Source: Sulfuricella sp.
GTDB taxonomy: Bacteria > Pseudomonadota > Gammaproteobacteria > Burkholderiales > Sulfuricellaceae
Length of the DNA stretch: 6,795 nucleotides
NCBI GenBank assembly: GCA_030691435.1
Contig: JAUYEK010000184.1
Location: 1-6,795, forward strand
Direction of reading: 5' to 3'
The translations under genes were made by a program, and so were the position numbers. The notes beneath the pieces were generated by a model. That model was not told where the DNA came from. It did not search any database and worked only from the letters and a program-made list of their open reading frames with translations. Each line of letters begins with the position of its first letter. The stretch's first letter is position 1. This document shows, piece after piece, positions 1 through 5,573 of the stretch.

Positions 1-1
1 C

Positions 2-973
2 ATGGTCATCGACCTCAACAAATGCATCGGCTGCCAGACCTGCACCCTGGCCTGCAAGACCCAGTGGACCGACCGGGACGGGCGCGAGTTCATGTACTGG
101 AACCACGTCGAAACCAAGCCCGGCCTGGGCTACCCGCGCGACTGGGAAAAAGCCGGCGGCGGCTGGGAAAACGACAAGCTCAAACCGGGCCGCCTGCCTC
201 GCCTGGCGGAGGATTACGGCGTGCCGGCGGAGTTCAACCACGACGCGCTGTTCGAGCCGGGCGATGCGCCGCTGCGGCCGCTGGAGGCGATGCAGTGGGG
301 GCCGAACTGGCAGGAAGACCAGGGCGCGGGCGAGTTTCCCAACAGCCATTTCTTCTACCTGCCGCGCCTGTGCAACCACTGCACCAAACCCGCATGCCTC
401 GCCGCCTGCCCCCGCCAGGCGATCTACAAGCGCGAACAGGACGGCATCGTGCTGATCAATCAGGAGCGCTGCCGCGGTTATCGGTACTGCGTCGCCGCCT
501 GCCCCTACACGAAAATCGACTTCAACCCGCTGGCAGGTAAATCCGAAAAGTGCATTTTCTGCTATCCGCGCGTGGAAAGCGGCCTGCCCCAGGCCTGCGC
601 CTACCAGTGCGTCGGGCGGGCACGCCACGTGTCGTACCTGGACGACGCGGGCGGCGCTGTGCATAAGCTGGTCAACGAATGGAAAGTGGCGCTGCCGCTC
701 CACCCCGAGCACGGCACCCAGCCCAATGTCTATTACGTGCCGCCGCTGTCGCCTTCGACCTTCGACGCCGAGGGCAGGCCCACCGGCCAGCCGCGCATCC
801 CGGACGAATATCTGGAAGAGCTGTTCGGGCCCGCGGTTCAAGCCTCGCTGGCCACCCTGAAGCGGGAAATCGCGAAAAAGGAAAAGGGCGAGCCTTCGGC
901 GCTGACAGACCTGCTGATTGCCTACCGGCACGGCGACATGTTCCGGTTGAACCCGCCCAGGGAGGAAATATGA
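2..973 (+). CDS. Type II DMSO-reductase-family beta subunit, four Fe-S clusters (5' end outside window)
   Basis: Electron-transfer beta subunit of a periplasmic molybdoenzyme of the ethylbenzene dehydrogenase / selenate, chlorate and dimethylsulfide oxidoreductase group; it passes electrons between a molybdopterin alpha subunit and a heme b gamma subunit. Visible residues: cluster motif I C8-x2-C11-x2-C14-x3-C18; motif II C124-x2-C127-x4-C132-x3-C136; motif III C157-x2-Y160-x2-C163-x3-C167, where Tyr replaces a Cys as in family members binding a [3Fe-4S] cluster; motif IV C184-x2-C187-x11-C199-x3-C203. The family-typical stretches [15 protein letters not shown] and NVYYVPP are present. 323 residues are visible; homologues are usually 330-350 and have residues before the first cluster, so the ATG at base 2 is probably internal and the true start lies left of the window. 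The stop overlaps the next start (ATGA). The substrate cannot be told from this subunit; EbdB-like proteins are the closest resemblance from memory. Confidence 0.9.
   Translation: MVIDLNKCIGCQTCTLACKTQWTDRDGREFMYWNHVETKPGLGYPRDWEKAGGGWENDKLKPGRLPRLAEDYGVPAEFNHDALFEPGDAPLRPLEAMQWGPNWQEDQGAGEFPNSHFFYLPRLCNHCTKPACLAACPRQAIYKREQDGIVLINQERCRGYRYCVAACPYTKIDFNPLAGKSEKCIFCYPRVESGLPQACAYQCVGRARHVSYLDDAGGAVHKLVNEWKVALPLHPEHGTQPNVYYVPPLSPSTFDAEGRPTGQPRIPDEYLEELFGPAVQASLATLKREIAKKEKGEPSALTDLLIAYRHGDMFRLNPPREEI
961..965 (+). promoter_or_regulatory. Ribosome binding site fixing the gamma subunit start
   Basis: GGAGG lies four bases before the ATG at 970, inside the last codons of the beta subunit gene. 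It selects 970 as the start over the much longer open frame that begins at 679, whose extra 97 residues merely overlap the beta gene out of frame. The 970 start also yields a clean signal peptide. Confidence 0.8.
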
Positions 974-1986
974 GGTTCGTCCGCTGTCTCCCGGCTTTGC
1001 TATTGATGGCGGCGGGTGGCGCGCTCGCGGCGCAGCCTGAGCTTGATCTGCTGCGCCAGGCAGGACGGGTAATGGATGTCGGCAAGGCAGCGGAAATGCC
1101 GCCGCTGTCGCCGGGCGACCCGGCCTGGGGCTCGGCGCCCGCAACGCTGCTCAGGCTCTACCCCCAGCGCAGCACGGCGCCTAACTTCGAGGAAGCCGGC
1201 CCGGCCACGCTGAAAGTGCAGGCACTGGCGGGAAAAGGCCATCTCGCGCTGCGGTTGGCGTGGGCGGACAAGGGTGAGGATCAGATCGATCCAAAACGCA
1301 CAGACCGCTTCGCCGATGCGGTGGCGGTGCAGTTCCCCGCCCGACCGGGGCGCCTGTTGCCCTATATCGGCATGGGTGAACCGAACAATCCAGTTTCGCT
1401 GTGGTTCTGGCGCGCCGGGACGGTTCCAGAACTCGCCGAGGCGCGCGGGTTCGGCACGTTGACTGCGCTACCGGGCGCGGGTCCGGAGGTGGATGCGGTG
1501 CATGGCGCGGGCGAATGGACGGTGGTTTTGCGCGCGCCGCTTGCAGCCAATGCGGGTAGCCCGCTGCCGGTTGCCTTCGCGGTCTGGGATGGCGCGACTC
1601 AGGGGCGGGATGGGCGCAAGTGGCTGTCATCCTGGCAGGTGCTGCGCCTGCCAGCCATGCGGGACGACCGGGCGCGGCTGCGCGCCTTCGCCGCCGAGTC
1701 GTTCACGGTAGGCAACGCCATGCGCGGGGAGAAGCCGGCGGCGGAGCGCGGCTGTAGCGCCTGCCACCGCCTGCCCGAGGGACCTGCGTTCGACACCGGC
1801 CCCACCCTGCTCAACGCCGGCGGCATCCACTGGCCGGGCTATTTACGGCGGTCTATCCTGCAAGCCTCGTCCTTTGTCGTACCGGGCAGGAGTTACGGCG
1901 CAAATGGCGTTTCACTGATGCCCGACCAGGAGTGGCGCGGCACAGAAGTGGAAGACCTGGTGGCTTATCTGACTTCGTTAAAGTGA
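970..1986 (+). CDS. Gamma-type subunit: heme b (EbdC-like) domain fused to a c-type cytochrome domain
   Basis: 338 residues, exported, likely the heme subunit that moves electrons between the Fe-S beta subunit and periplasmic carriers. Residues 1-21 form a Sec signal peptide (MRF start, hydrophobic core, cleavage near ALAA/Q). Residues ~50-230 resemble the ethylbenzene dehydrogenase heme b domain: Met135 in IGMGEPNNPVSLWFWRA and Lys217 in RKWLSSW sit where the Met/Lys axial ligands of the family occur. Residues ~240-338 are a mono-heme cytochrome c: C262-S-A-C265-H266 for covalent heme, Met317 (SLMPDQ) as likely sixth ligand, and a typical final helix VEDLVAYLTSLK. Characterised EbdC/SerC/DdhC-type subunits are shorter (about 210-280 residues) and lack the c-type domain, so this is a fusion. 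Translationally coupled to the beta gene. Neither a delta chaperone nor any other gene follows for 470 bases. The role in electron transfer is confident; the reaction is unknown. Confidence 0.85.
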   Translation: MRFVRCLPALLLMAAGGALAAQPELDLLRQAGRVMDVGKAAEMPPLSPGDPAWGSAPATLLRLYPQRSTAPNFEEAGPATLKVQALAGKGHLALRLAWADKGEDQIDPKRTDRFADAVAVQFPARPGRLLPYIGMGEPNNPVSLWFWRAGTVPELAEARGFGTLTALPGAGPEVDAVHGAGEWTVVLRAPLAANAGSPLPVAFAVWDGATQGRDGRKWLSSWQVLRLPAMRDDRARLRAFAAESFTVGNAMRGEKPAAERGCSACHRLPEGPAFDTGPTLLNAGGIHWPGYLRRSILQASSFVVPGRSYGANGVSLMPDQEWRGTEVEDLVAYLTSLK

Positions 1987-1988
1987 AA

Positions 1989-2001
1989 CTCGCGAAGCGA
2001 G
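1989..2001 (+). repeat. Short hairpin after the gamma subunit gene
   Basis: CTCGC-GAA-GCGAG is a perfect 5-bp stem with a three-base loop, starting two bases after the stop codon at 1984-1986. There is no T-run behind it, so it is not a standard intrinsic terminator, but it may stabilise the 3' end of the message. Confidence 0.5.
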
Positions 2002-2018
2002 CCTTCGCCCCCCTTCTC

Positions 2019-2051
2019 GCCGGATTGAGCGGCTTTGCCGCCAATCCCGGC
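2019..2051 (+). repeat. Long GC-rich stem-loop, possible transcript end structure
   Basis: GCCGGATTG-a-GCGGC (2019-2033) pairs with GCCGC-CAAT-c-CCGGC (2037-2051) around a TTT loop, giving about 14 base pairs interrupted by two single-base bulges (A2028 and one C near 2046). It is by far the strongest local structure after the respiratory operon. No T-tract follows, so a Rho-independent terminator is only possible, not shown. It may also be part of a dispersed palindromic repeat. Confidence 0.5.
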
Positions 2052-2078
2052 GGGGACACTCCTTGCGGGTGCTCCCGT

Positions 2079-2098
2079 CCTCCCCCTTGAAGGGGAGG
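2079..2098 (+). repeat. Hairpin with 7-bp CCTCCCC/GGGGAGG stem
   Basis: CCTCCCC (2079-2085) and GGGGAGG (2092-2098) enclose a six-base loop. Together with the hairpins at 1989 and 2019 it makes a cluster of three inverted repeats within 110 bases. No T-tract follows. The most likely reading is a dispersed non-coding repeat element or an mRNA 3' structure. Confidence 0.4.
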
Positions 2099-2156
2099 AA
2101 TCGAAGGAGAGCCGCCGCGCCTGAAAATGGTTCACAGGCATAAAACTAAAAAACGC

Positions 2157-2338
2157 TTTTATCCACAGATGAACACGGATTAACACAGATACCAAAAGTA
2201 GGCGCCTCTAGGCGAAACAACGTGTTGACGACAATTGGCAGCTTACCCCAAAGGTGATTAAGATGATATCTGTATCTCATTGATAATCCGTGTATATCTG
2301 TGTTAATCCGTGGCCGAACTGCCTTTTATAGGATAAAA
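2157..2338. repeat. Inverted array of 10-base units, MITE-like non-coding element
   Basis: The left arm is three consecutive 10-base units at 2164-2193: CACAGATGAA, CACGGATTAA, CACAGATACC. The right arm is three units on the opposite strand at 2283-2312; read in reverse complement they are CACGGATTAA, CACAGATATA, CACGGATTAT. An 18-base stretch (2174-2191) is exactly the reverse complement of 2295-2312. Outside the arms, TTTTATCC (2157-2164) and GGATAAAA (2331-2338) are also inverted copies. The space between the arms (2194-2282) has a small CGCCT-CT-AGGCG hairpin (2203-2214) and no gene. No target-site duplication is evident. From memory, sequences of the form ATCCGTGTTAATCTGTGG are dispersed in many bacterial genomes; the exact boundaries given are my inference. 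Confidence 0.6.
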
Positions 2339-2370
2339 CACCTCGCTGATTTCGTATCGTGGCAAGAACG

Positions 2371-2440
2371 TCAAATAATTTTTTTATTTTATATTCTAAT
2401 ATTCATTTGAATAGTATATCATTAACCCTGCAAACTTTTA
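2371..2440 (+). promoter_or_regulatory. AT-rich probable promoter region of the sulfur cluster
   Basis: A strongly AT-rich stretch including a T-run and TATTTTATATTCTAATATTC, in an otherwise GC-rich window, directly upstream of the first gene of the cluster. Several TATAAT-like hexamers occur (for example 2397-2402 and 2415-2420), but none has a good -35 partner at 16-18 bases, so I do not assign exact boxes. The start site is inferred only from composition and position. Confidence 0.4.
2397..2416. promoter_or_regulatory. Palindrome, possible operator
   Basis: TAATATTCA-TT-TGAATAGTA is an inverted repeat with 8 of 9 positions paired (mismatch A2399/G2414). It lies 40 bases before the transporter start inside the AT-rich tract, where a repressor or activator site would be expected. 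ATTC/GAAT half-sites recall AT-rich operators of ArsR-family sulfide/persulfide sensors, but the spacing here (four bases between half-sites) is not one I can match to a defined site. No regulator gene is visible in the window. Confidence 0.35.
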
Positions 2441-2456
2441 GAGCGTAGGAGGCATC

Positions 2457-3236
2457 ATGATTTTCCTGGCCATTATTTCCGGCGCGATCACCGGCATCGT
2501 GTTGGGTCTGTTCGGCAGCGGCGGTTCCATCATCGCCATGCCGGCGCTGATGTATCTGCTCAACGTGGAAGCCAAGTCGGCGATCGCCATGAGCATGGGC
2601 ATCGTCGCCGTCACCGCCACTATTTCGGGCTGGGACAACTGGCGGCGCGGCAATGTCGATCTCAAGGTGGCGGCGATGTTCGGCCTGTTCGGCGTGATCG
2701 GCACCTACGGCGGCGCCCGCCTTGGGGTATACACGCCGGTGCAGGTACAGCTCACCTTGTTCGCGCTGGTGATGTATGCCGCTGCCTGGAAGATGCTGCA
2801 AATCAAAAAGCAGCCGGTAAGTCAGCTGGCCACGGCAGGCGGGCCACCCTTGCCGGAAAATGAGGTCATTTCGGCGCACATGGGACATATCGCCGCGCAC
2901 GGCGTCGGCGTCGGTGTGCTGACCGGGCTGGTGGGCGTGGGCGGCGGATTCCTGATCGTACCGGCGCTGGTGCTGCTTTCGGGCATCCCGATGAAGCTCG
3001 CCATCGGCACCTCGCTCGTCATCGTCGCCGCCAAGTCCTACTCCGGTTTCGCCGGTTATGTCGGGGCGGTGCCGGTGGACTGGACGACCATGGCTTTGTT
3101 CACCACGGTGACGGTGGCCGGCAGCTTTGTTGGCACACGCATTGCGCACCGATTCTCGCAGGCGACGCTGAAGCGCAGCTTCGGTATATTCCTGGTGTTC
3201 GTGGCGAGTTACATTCTGCTTAAGACCGTGTTGTAA
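2457..3236 (+). CDS. TauE/SafE-family membrane transporter (putative sulfite/sulfonate/thiosulfate transport)
   Basis: Integral inner-membrane protein of 259 residues, within the usual 240-280 range, with about eight hydrophobic segments. It shows the family's internal duplication: residues ~17-58 ([19 protein letters not shown]...) and ~157-198 ([19 protein letters not shown]...) are recognisable copies, each with the glycine-rich G-x-G-G turn followed by a PAL helix and an AI-x-S/T-S/M helix. Members of the family move organic or inorganic sulfur anions such as sulfite, sulfoacetate or thiosulfate; substrate and direction cannot be read from sequence. AGGAGG at 2447-2452, four bases ahead of the ATG, supports the start. 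It is the first gene of the cluster, and its stop codon (3234-3236) is part of the likely ribosome binding sequence of the next gene, which begins 12 bases later. The sulfur-related neighbours support a sulfur substrate. Confidence 0.88.
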   Translation: MIFLAIISGAITGIVLGLFGSGGSIIAMPALMYLLNVEAKSAIAMSMGIVAVTATISGWDNWRRGNVDLKVAAMFGLFGVIGTYGGARLGVYTPVQVQLTLFALVMYAAAWKMLQIKKQPVSQLATAGGPPLPENEVISAHMGHIAAHGVGVGVLTGLVGVGGGFLIVPALVLLSGIPMKLAIGTSLVIVAAKSYSGFAGYVGAVPVDWTTMALFTTVTVAGSFVGTRIAHRFSQATLKRSFGIFLVFVASYILLKTVL

Positions 3237-3248
3237 GGAAAAACAATC

Positions 3249-3545
3249 ATGAGTTACACCATTCATGTCGAGGCCAACAATCCGCCCGGCAAGCGCTGCA
3301 CCCTGTATATCCGCTACGCCGAGAAAATCGGCCAGCATCTCGGCACGCCATTTTCCGCCATTTTCCACTCGCCCCATCCGGTGCAGGGGCGGATATCACC
3401 CGCCTTGCTGATGGGCGGCGTGGCGCTGGTTCCGGAGAATGGCGATGTGCTGCTGCCGAGCGATGTCCGCGCCGCTCTGCCCGATGCACCGGCGGAATTA
3501 CTGGAAACCCTGACAGAGATTCACCGGGTCACGATGACCGGCTGA
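3249..3545 (+). CDS. Small conserved-motif protein, paralog 1 of a tandem pair (unknown function)
   Basis: 98 residues, soluble, no signal peptide or membrane segment. I do not recognise a named family. It aligns without gaps over residues 1-77 with the next gene product, with about 29 identical positions, including R16-C17-T18-L19-Y20, Y23-A24-E25, L31-G32, P51-A52-L53-L54, G57-V58-A59-L60, G65, P70 and D72. Cys17 is its only cysteine. The predicted order (strand, helix after Cys17, then a PALL-x2-GVAL hairpin and a P-x-D-V/I helix) resembles thioredoxin-like folds with a Pro before the third strand, but the CxxC redox pair is absent; this fold guess is inference. TAAGGA overlapping the transporter stop is the likely ribosome binding site. 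Lying between a sulfur-anion transporter and sulfur-transfer enzymes, it could be a single-cysteine sulfur carrier or a regulatory or binding partner. Confidence 0.8.
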   Translation: MSYTIHVEANNPPGKRCTLYIRYAEKIGQHLGTPFSAIFHSPHPVQGRISPALLMGGVALVPENGDVLLPSDVRAALPDAPAELLETLTEIHRVTMTG

Positions 3546-3576
3546 ACCCTTTTTCAAACCCGAAGAAAGGAAAACC

Positions 3577-3882
3577 ATGCCGCAACTGATCAAGGTCCAT
3601 TCCCAGCACCAACCCAGCGGGCGCTGCACGCTTTACGCGCTTTATGCCGAAGAGCTATCATCCAGCCTTGGCCTGGCCCGGCGCGTCGTTCATACCGACT
3701 GCCGCGACACGCATGGCGAGGGCTTCCCCGCGCTGCTGGTGAAGGGGGTGGCGCTGCAGCTATCGGATGGCGTGATCCTGTCACCGGAAGATATCTGCGC
3801 CGGGCTGGATTTGAGTGCCGTACCGGACTTGGCTGCGCGGCTGGAAGCAATTCAGGAACGCTTTTTCGAGGAGGTTGAATGA
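3577..3882 (+). CDS. Small conserved-motif protein, paralog 2 of a tandem pair (unknown function)
   Basis: 101 residues, soluble. It is a diverged tandem duplicate of the preceding gene: both keep R16-C17-T18-L19-Y20 and Y23-A24-E25, the P51-A52-L53-L54 segment, and G57-V58-A59-L60 at identical residue numbers. It differs in having extra cysteines, Cys42 and Cys74, and an acidic tail (FFEEVE). Cys17 is therefore the only cysteine shared by the pair and the best candidate for a functional residue. GAAAGGA about eight bases before the ATG serves as ribosome binding site. The stop overlaps the start of the PLP enzyme (ATGA, 3879-3882), so the two are translationally coupled, and this protein may act together with that enzyme. 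No function can be assigned from sequence; a thioredoxin-like or sulfur-carrier fold is a guess. Confidence 0.8.
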   Translation: MPQLIKVHSQHQPSGRCTLYALYAEELSSSLGLARRVVHTDCRDTHGEGFPALLVKGVALQLSDGVILSPEDICAGLDLSAVPDLAARLEAIQERFFEEVE

Positions 3883-5048
3883 ACGACAAAAACAAAGGGC
3901 TTTCCACCCGCTGCATCCACGCAGGGGAAATCCAGGATGCCCACGGCTCGCCGCACACACCGATCTACACCACTACCACCTTTAAATTCGATTCCACCGC
4001 CGACCTGCTCGACGTGGTGGAGGGGCGCAAGGCGGGCAGCCTGTATACCCGATACGGCCTCAACCCCACCATTTTCAGCCTGGAAGAAAAGCTGGCTGCT
4101 CTGGAAGGTGCAGAAGCGGCTTGGGCATTTTCCTCCGGCATGGCTGCGGAAGCCTCGCTGTTCTTTGCTCATGGCCGCAAGGGCGTGGTCTGCATTGGCG
4201 ACGCCTACGGCGGCACCATGGAATTTCTTTCCAGCCAATTGCCGGAACTCGGCATCCCCACTTTTTTTCTCCTCGGCAGCGAGCTGGACGGGTTGAAGAC
4301 CTATCTGGAAGCAGGTGCAAGCCTGGTGTTTTTCGAAACGCCCACCAACCCCACCCTGGAGGTGCTGGACATCCGCAAAATCAGCGACGTGGCCCACGAG
4401 TACGGCGCGCTGGTGGCGGTGGACAACACCTTCGCTTCGCCGGTGAACCAGAACCCGCTGGCGCTCGGAGCGGACTTCGTCGTTCACAGCGCCACCAAGT
4501 ATCTCGGCGGCCATAGCGACATCACCGCCGGCGCTTTGATGGGATCAAAACACCTGTTGGCCTCGGTGTGGAGCTGGCGCAAGAACCTGGGCACCATGAT
4601 CGCGCCGGATACGGCATCGCTGCTGGCGCGCAGCATCCGCACCCTGGTCGTGCGGGTAGAGCGGCAGAACGTCACGGCGCAAGTTGTGGCCGAAGCGATG
4701 GAACGGCACCCCAAGATAGCGCGGGTGCTTTACCCCGGCCTGCCCGATTTCCCCGGCCATGCCGTGGCCAGGTCCCAGATGCAGGGCTTCGGGGGCATGC
4801 TGACGATCGAAGTCAAGGGCGCTTATGAGGATGCGGTGCGGGCAGTGGACAAGCTCAAGCTGTTCGCCATCGCCCCCAGCCTGGGCGGTGTGGAAAGCCT
4901 TGTCACCATGCCGGTGACAACCACCCATCATGGTCTGGCGCCTGAAGAACGAGCGCGGCGCGGCATTTCCGATACCATGATCCGGCTCTCCATCGGTCTG
5001 GAAGATGCCGCCGACCTGATCGCCGACCTGGAACAGGCGCTCGGATGA
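3879..5048 (+). CDS. PLP-dependent Cys/Met metabolism enzyme (cystathionine gamma-synthase / sulfhydrylase / lyase family)
   Basis: 389 residues, full length for the family. Fold-type I landmarks in order: Y56-T-R58 (phosphate contact from the neighbouring subunit), S85-S-G-M88 phosphate loop, Y110 stacking on the cofactor, D182 in VDNTFASP bonding the pyridine nitrogen, K207 in SATKYLGGHSD forming the Schiff base, SLGGVES at 334-340, and R369 in MIRLSIGLED binding the substrate carboxylate. The family makes or breaks gamma C-S bonds: cystathionine from activated homoserine, homocysteine from activated homoserine plus sulfide, or lysis of cystathionine, cysteine or methionine. These activities cannot be separated by eye. 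One oddity is that the usual YxRYGNPT motif reads YTRYGLNPT, with one extra residue. GAGGAGG (3868-3874) precedes the start, which overlaps paralog 2. The setting with a desulfurase and DsrE-like protein suggests sulfur handling rather than simple methionine synthesis. Confidence 0.88.
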   Translation: MNDKNKGLSTRCIHAGEIQDAHGSPHTPIYTTTTFKFDSTADLLDVVEGRKAGSLYTRYGLNPTIFSLEEKLAALEGAEAAWAFSSGMAAEASLFFAHGRKGVVCIGDAYGGTMEFLSSQLPELGIPTFFLLGSELDGLKTYLEAGASLVFFETPTNPTLEVLDIRKISDVAHEYGALVAVDNTFASPVNQNPLALGADFVVHSATKYLGGHSDITAGALMGSKHLLASVWSWRKNLGTMIAPDTASLLARSIRTLVVRVERQNVTAQVVAEAMERHPKIARVLYPGLPDFPGHAVARSQMQGFGGMLTIEVKGAYEDAVRAVDKLKLFAIAPSLGGVESLVTMPVTTTHHGLAPEERARRGISDTMIRLSIGLEDAADLIADLEQALG

Positions 5049-5124
5049 GTGCCTGAGCAAACAACACTGCCTGCCGGAGCCCTGTGACAATGTGCGAGCT
5101 TTTGGGAATGTCGGCCAGCACACT

Positions 5125-5133
5125 TAAGGAGGT
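5125..5133 (+). promoter_or_regulatory. Near-ideal ribosome binding site for the DsrE-like gene
   Basis: TAAGGAGGT matches the 16S rRNA anti-Shine-Dalgarno sequence almost completely and ends six bases before the ATG at 5140. It fixes the start and implies strong, independent translation after a 91-base gap in which I see no gene and no clear promoter. Confidence 0.7.
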
Positions 5134-5139
5134 ACTGCC

Positions 5140-5556
5140 ATGAATCCTTCCAGAAACGTATCCATCATGTGTTTCCACGACGAGCTCTGCCAGGTCTTCA
5201 ATGCCTTGATGACCGCGCTTTCGCTGTTGCGCAACGGCTCCAGGGTGACGATATTTTTCGGCTCACGCGGCGTTTTTGCTGTGCACAAGGAGCATGTGAA
5301 TAGTCTTGTCTGTATGCCGGACATGCCCGAACTAGGGGCGGCGGTGATGAAACGCATGGACGAACTTGACTTGCCGCTGCCGGAGGACATGTTCGTCGCG
5401 CTCGTGGCAGAAGGGGCCACTCTGCTTGCCTGCCCCCTGAACGTCCCGCTCTTCGGCATGAGCCCCAACGACCTCGTGGACGGCGTCAAGCTTGCCGACC
5501 CGGCCACGTATTACAAGGACGTGGTCATCCAGGCGGACATGAACCTGACTTTCTGA
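5140..5556 (+). CDS. DsrE/DsrF-like sulfur-carrier family protein
   Basis: 138 residues, soluble, cytoplasmic. It has the DsrE-type alpha/beta layout: a first strand (VSIMCFHD), a helix with ALxxAL-like spacing, a second strand (VTIFF), and near the C-terminus the diagnostic segment LLACPLNVPLFGM followed by DLVDGV and a final YYKDVV strand. Cys98 in that segment is at the position of the conserved cysteine that carries sulfane sulfur in DsrE, DsrE2 and DsrE3 proteins; Cys11, Cys17 and Cys58 are extra. Family members pass persulfide sulfur between TusA, rhodaneses and sulfur-oxidation complexes. Here none of those partners is adjacent; instead a cysteine desulfurase follows 17 bases later, an obvious potential source of persulfide. 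Assignment to a DsrE subgroup is not possible by eye, although the C-x8-M spacing with LFGM recalls DsrE2/DsrE3-type proteins. Some family members are annotated only as peroxiredoxin-like. Confidence 0.75.
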   Translation: MNPSRNVSIMCFHDELCQVFNALMTALSLLRNGSRVTIFFGSRGVFAVHKEHVNSLVCMPDMPELGAAVMKRMDELDLPLPEDMFVALVAEGATLLACPLNVPLFGMSPNDLVDGVKLADPATYYKDVVIQADMNLTF

Positions 5557-5573
5557 ACCCGGACGGGACAGGC

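Larger units (their letters stand above)
1987..2456. other. Non-coding intergenic region with hairpins, repeats and AT-rich tract
   Basis: About 470 bases with no convincing gene on either strand. The first ~110 bases are GC-rich and rich in hairpins, the middle ~180 bases carry an inverted array of 10-base units, and the last ~100 bases are AT-rich and probably hold the promoter of the downstream sulfur cluster. Small open frames here, such as 1965-2195 on the minus strand, arise from repeat sequence and show no family-like protein features. Confidence 0.8.

Noticed and set aside
679..969. Upstream extension of the gamma subunit frame from an ATG at 679
   Set aside because: It overlaps the beta subunit gene completely in another frame, has low-complexity Ala/Arg content, and the internal start at 970 has a good ribosome binding site and begins a signal peptide.
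1965..2195. 76-codon minus-strand frame containing a VLIRVHLWIKAF stretch
   Set aside because: That peptide is the translation of the repeat-arm sequence and is commonly seen as a spurious product of this dispersed repeat; the rest covers hairpin sequence.
2235..2264. Possible sigma-70 promoter TTGGCA - 18 bases - TAAGAT
   Set aside because: The -10 hexamer matches only 4 of 6, the spacing is long, and it lies between the arms of the repeat element almost 200 bases before the gene. Chance occurrence cannot be excluded.
2157..2338. Repeat units considered as a CRISPR array
   Set aside because: The units are 10 bases, contiguous without spacers, and the two arms are inverted rather than direct. 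No cas gene is present.
2403..3377. 324-codon minus-strand open frame, longer than the transporter gene it covers
   Set aside because: It is antisense to the transporter, whose duplicated hydrophobic repeats are unmistakable. The minus-strand product is rich in His, Arg, Gly and Asp with no recognisable domain, typical of an antisense shadow in GC-rich DNA.
3852..4514. 220-codon minus-strand frame opposite the PLP enzyme
   Set aside because: The plus strand here encodes conserved PLP-enzyme motifs; the antisense product shows no family features.
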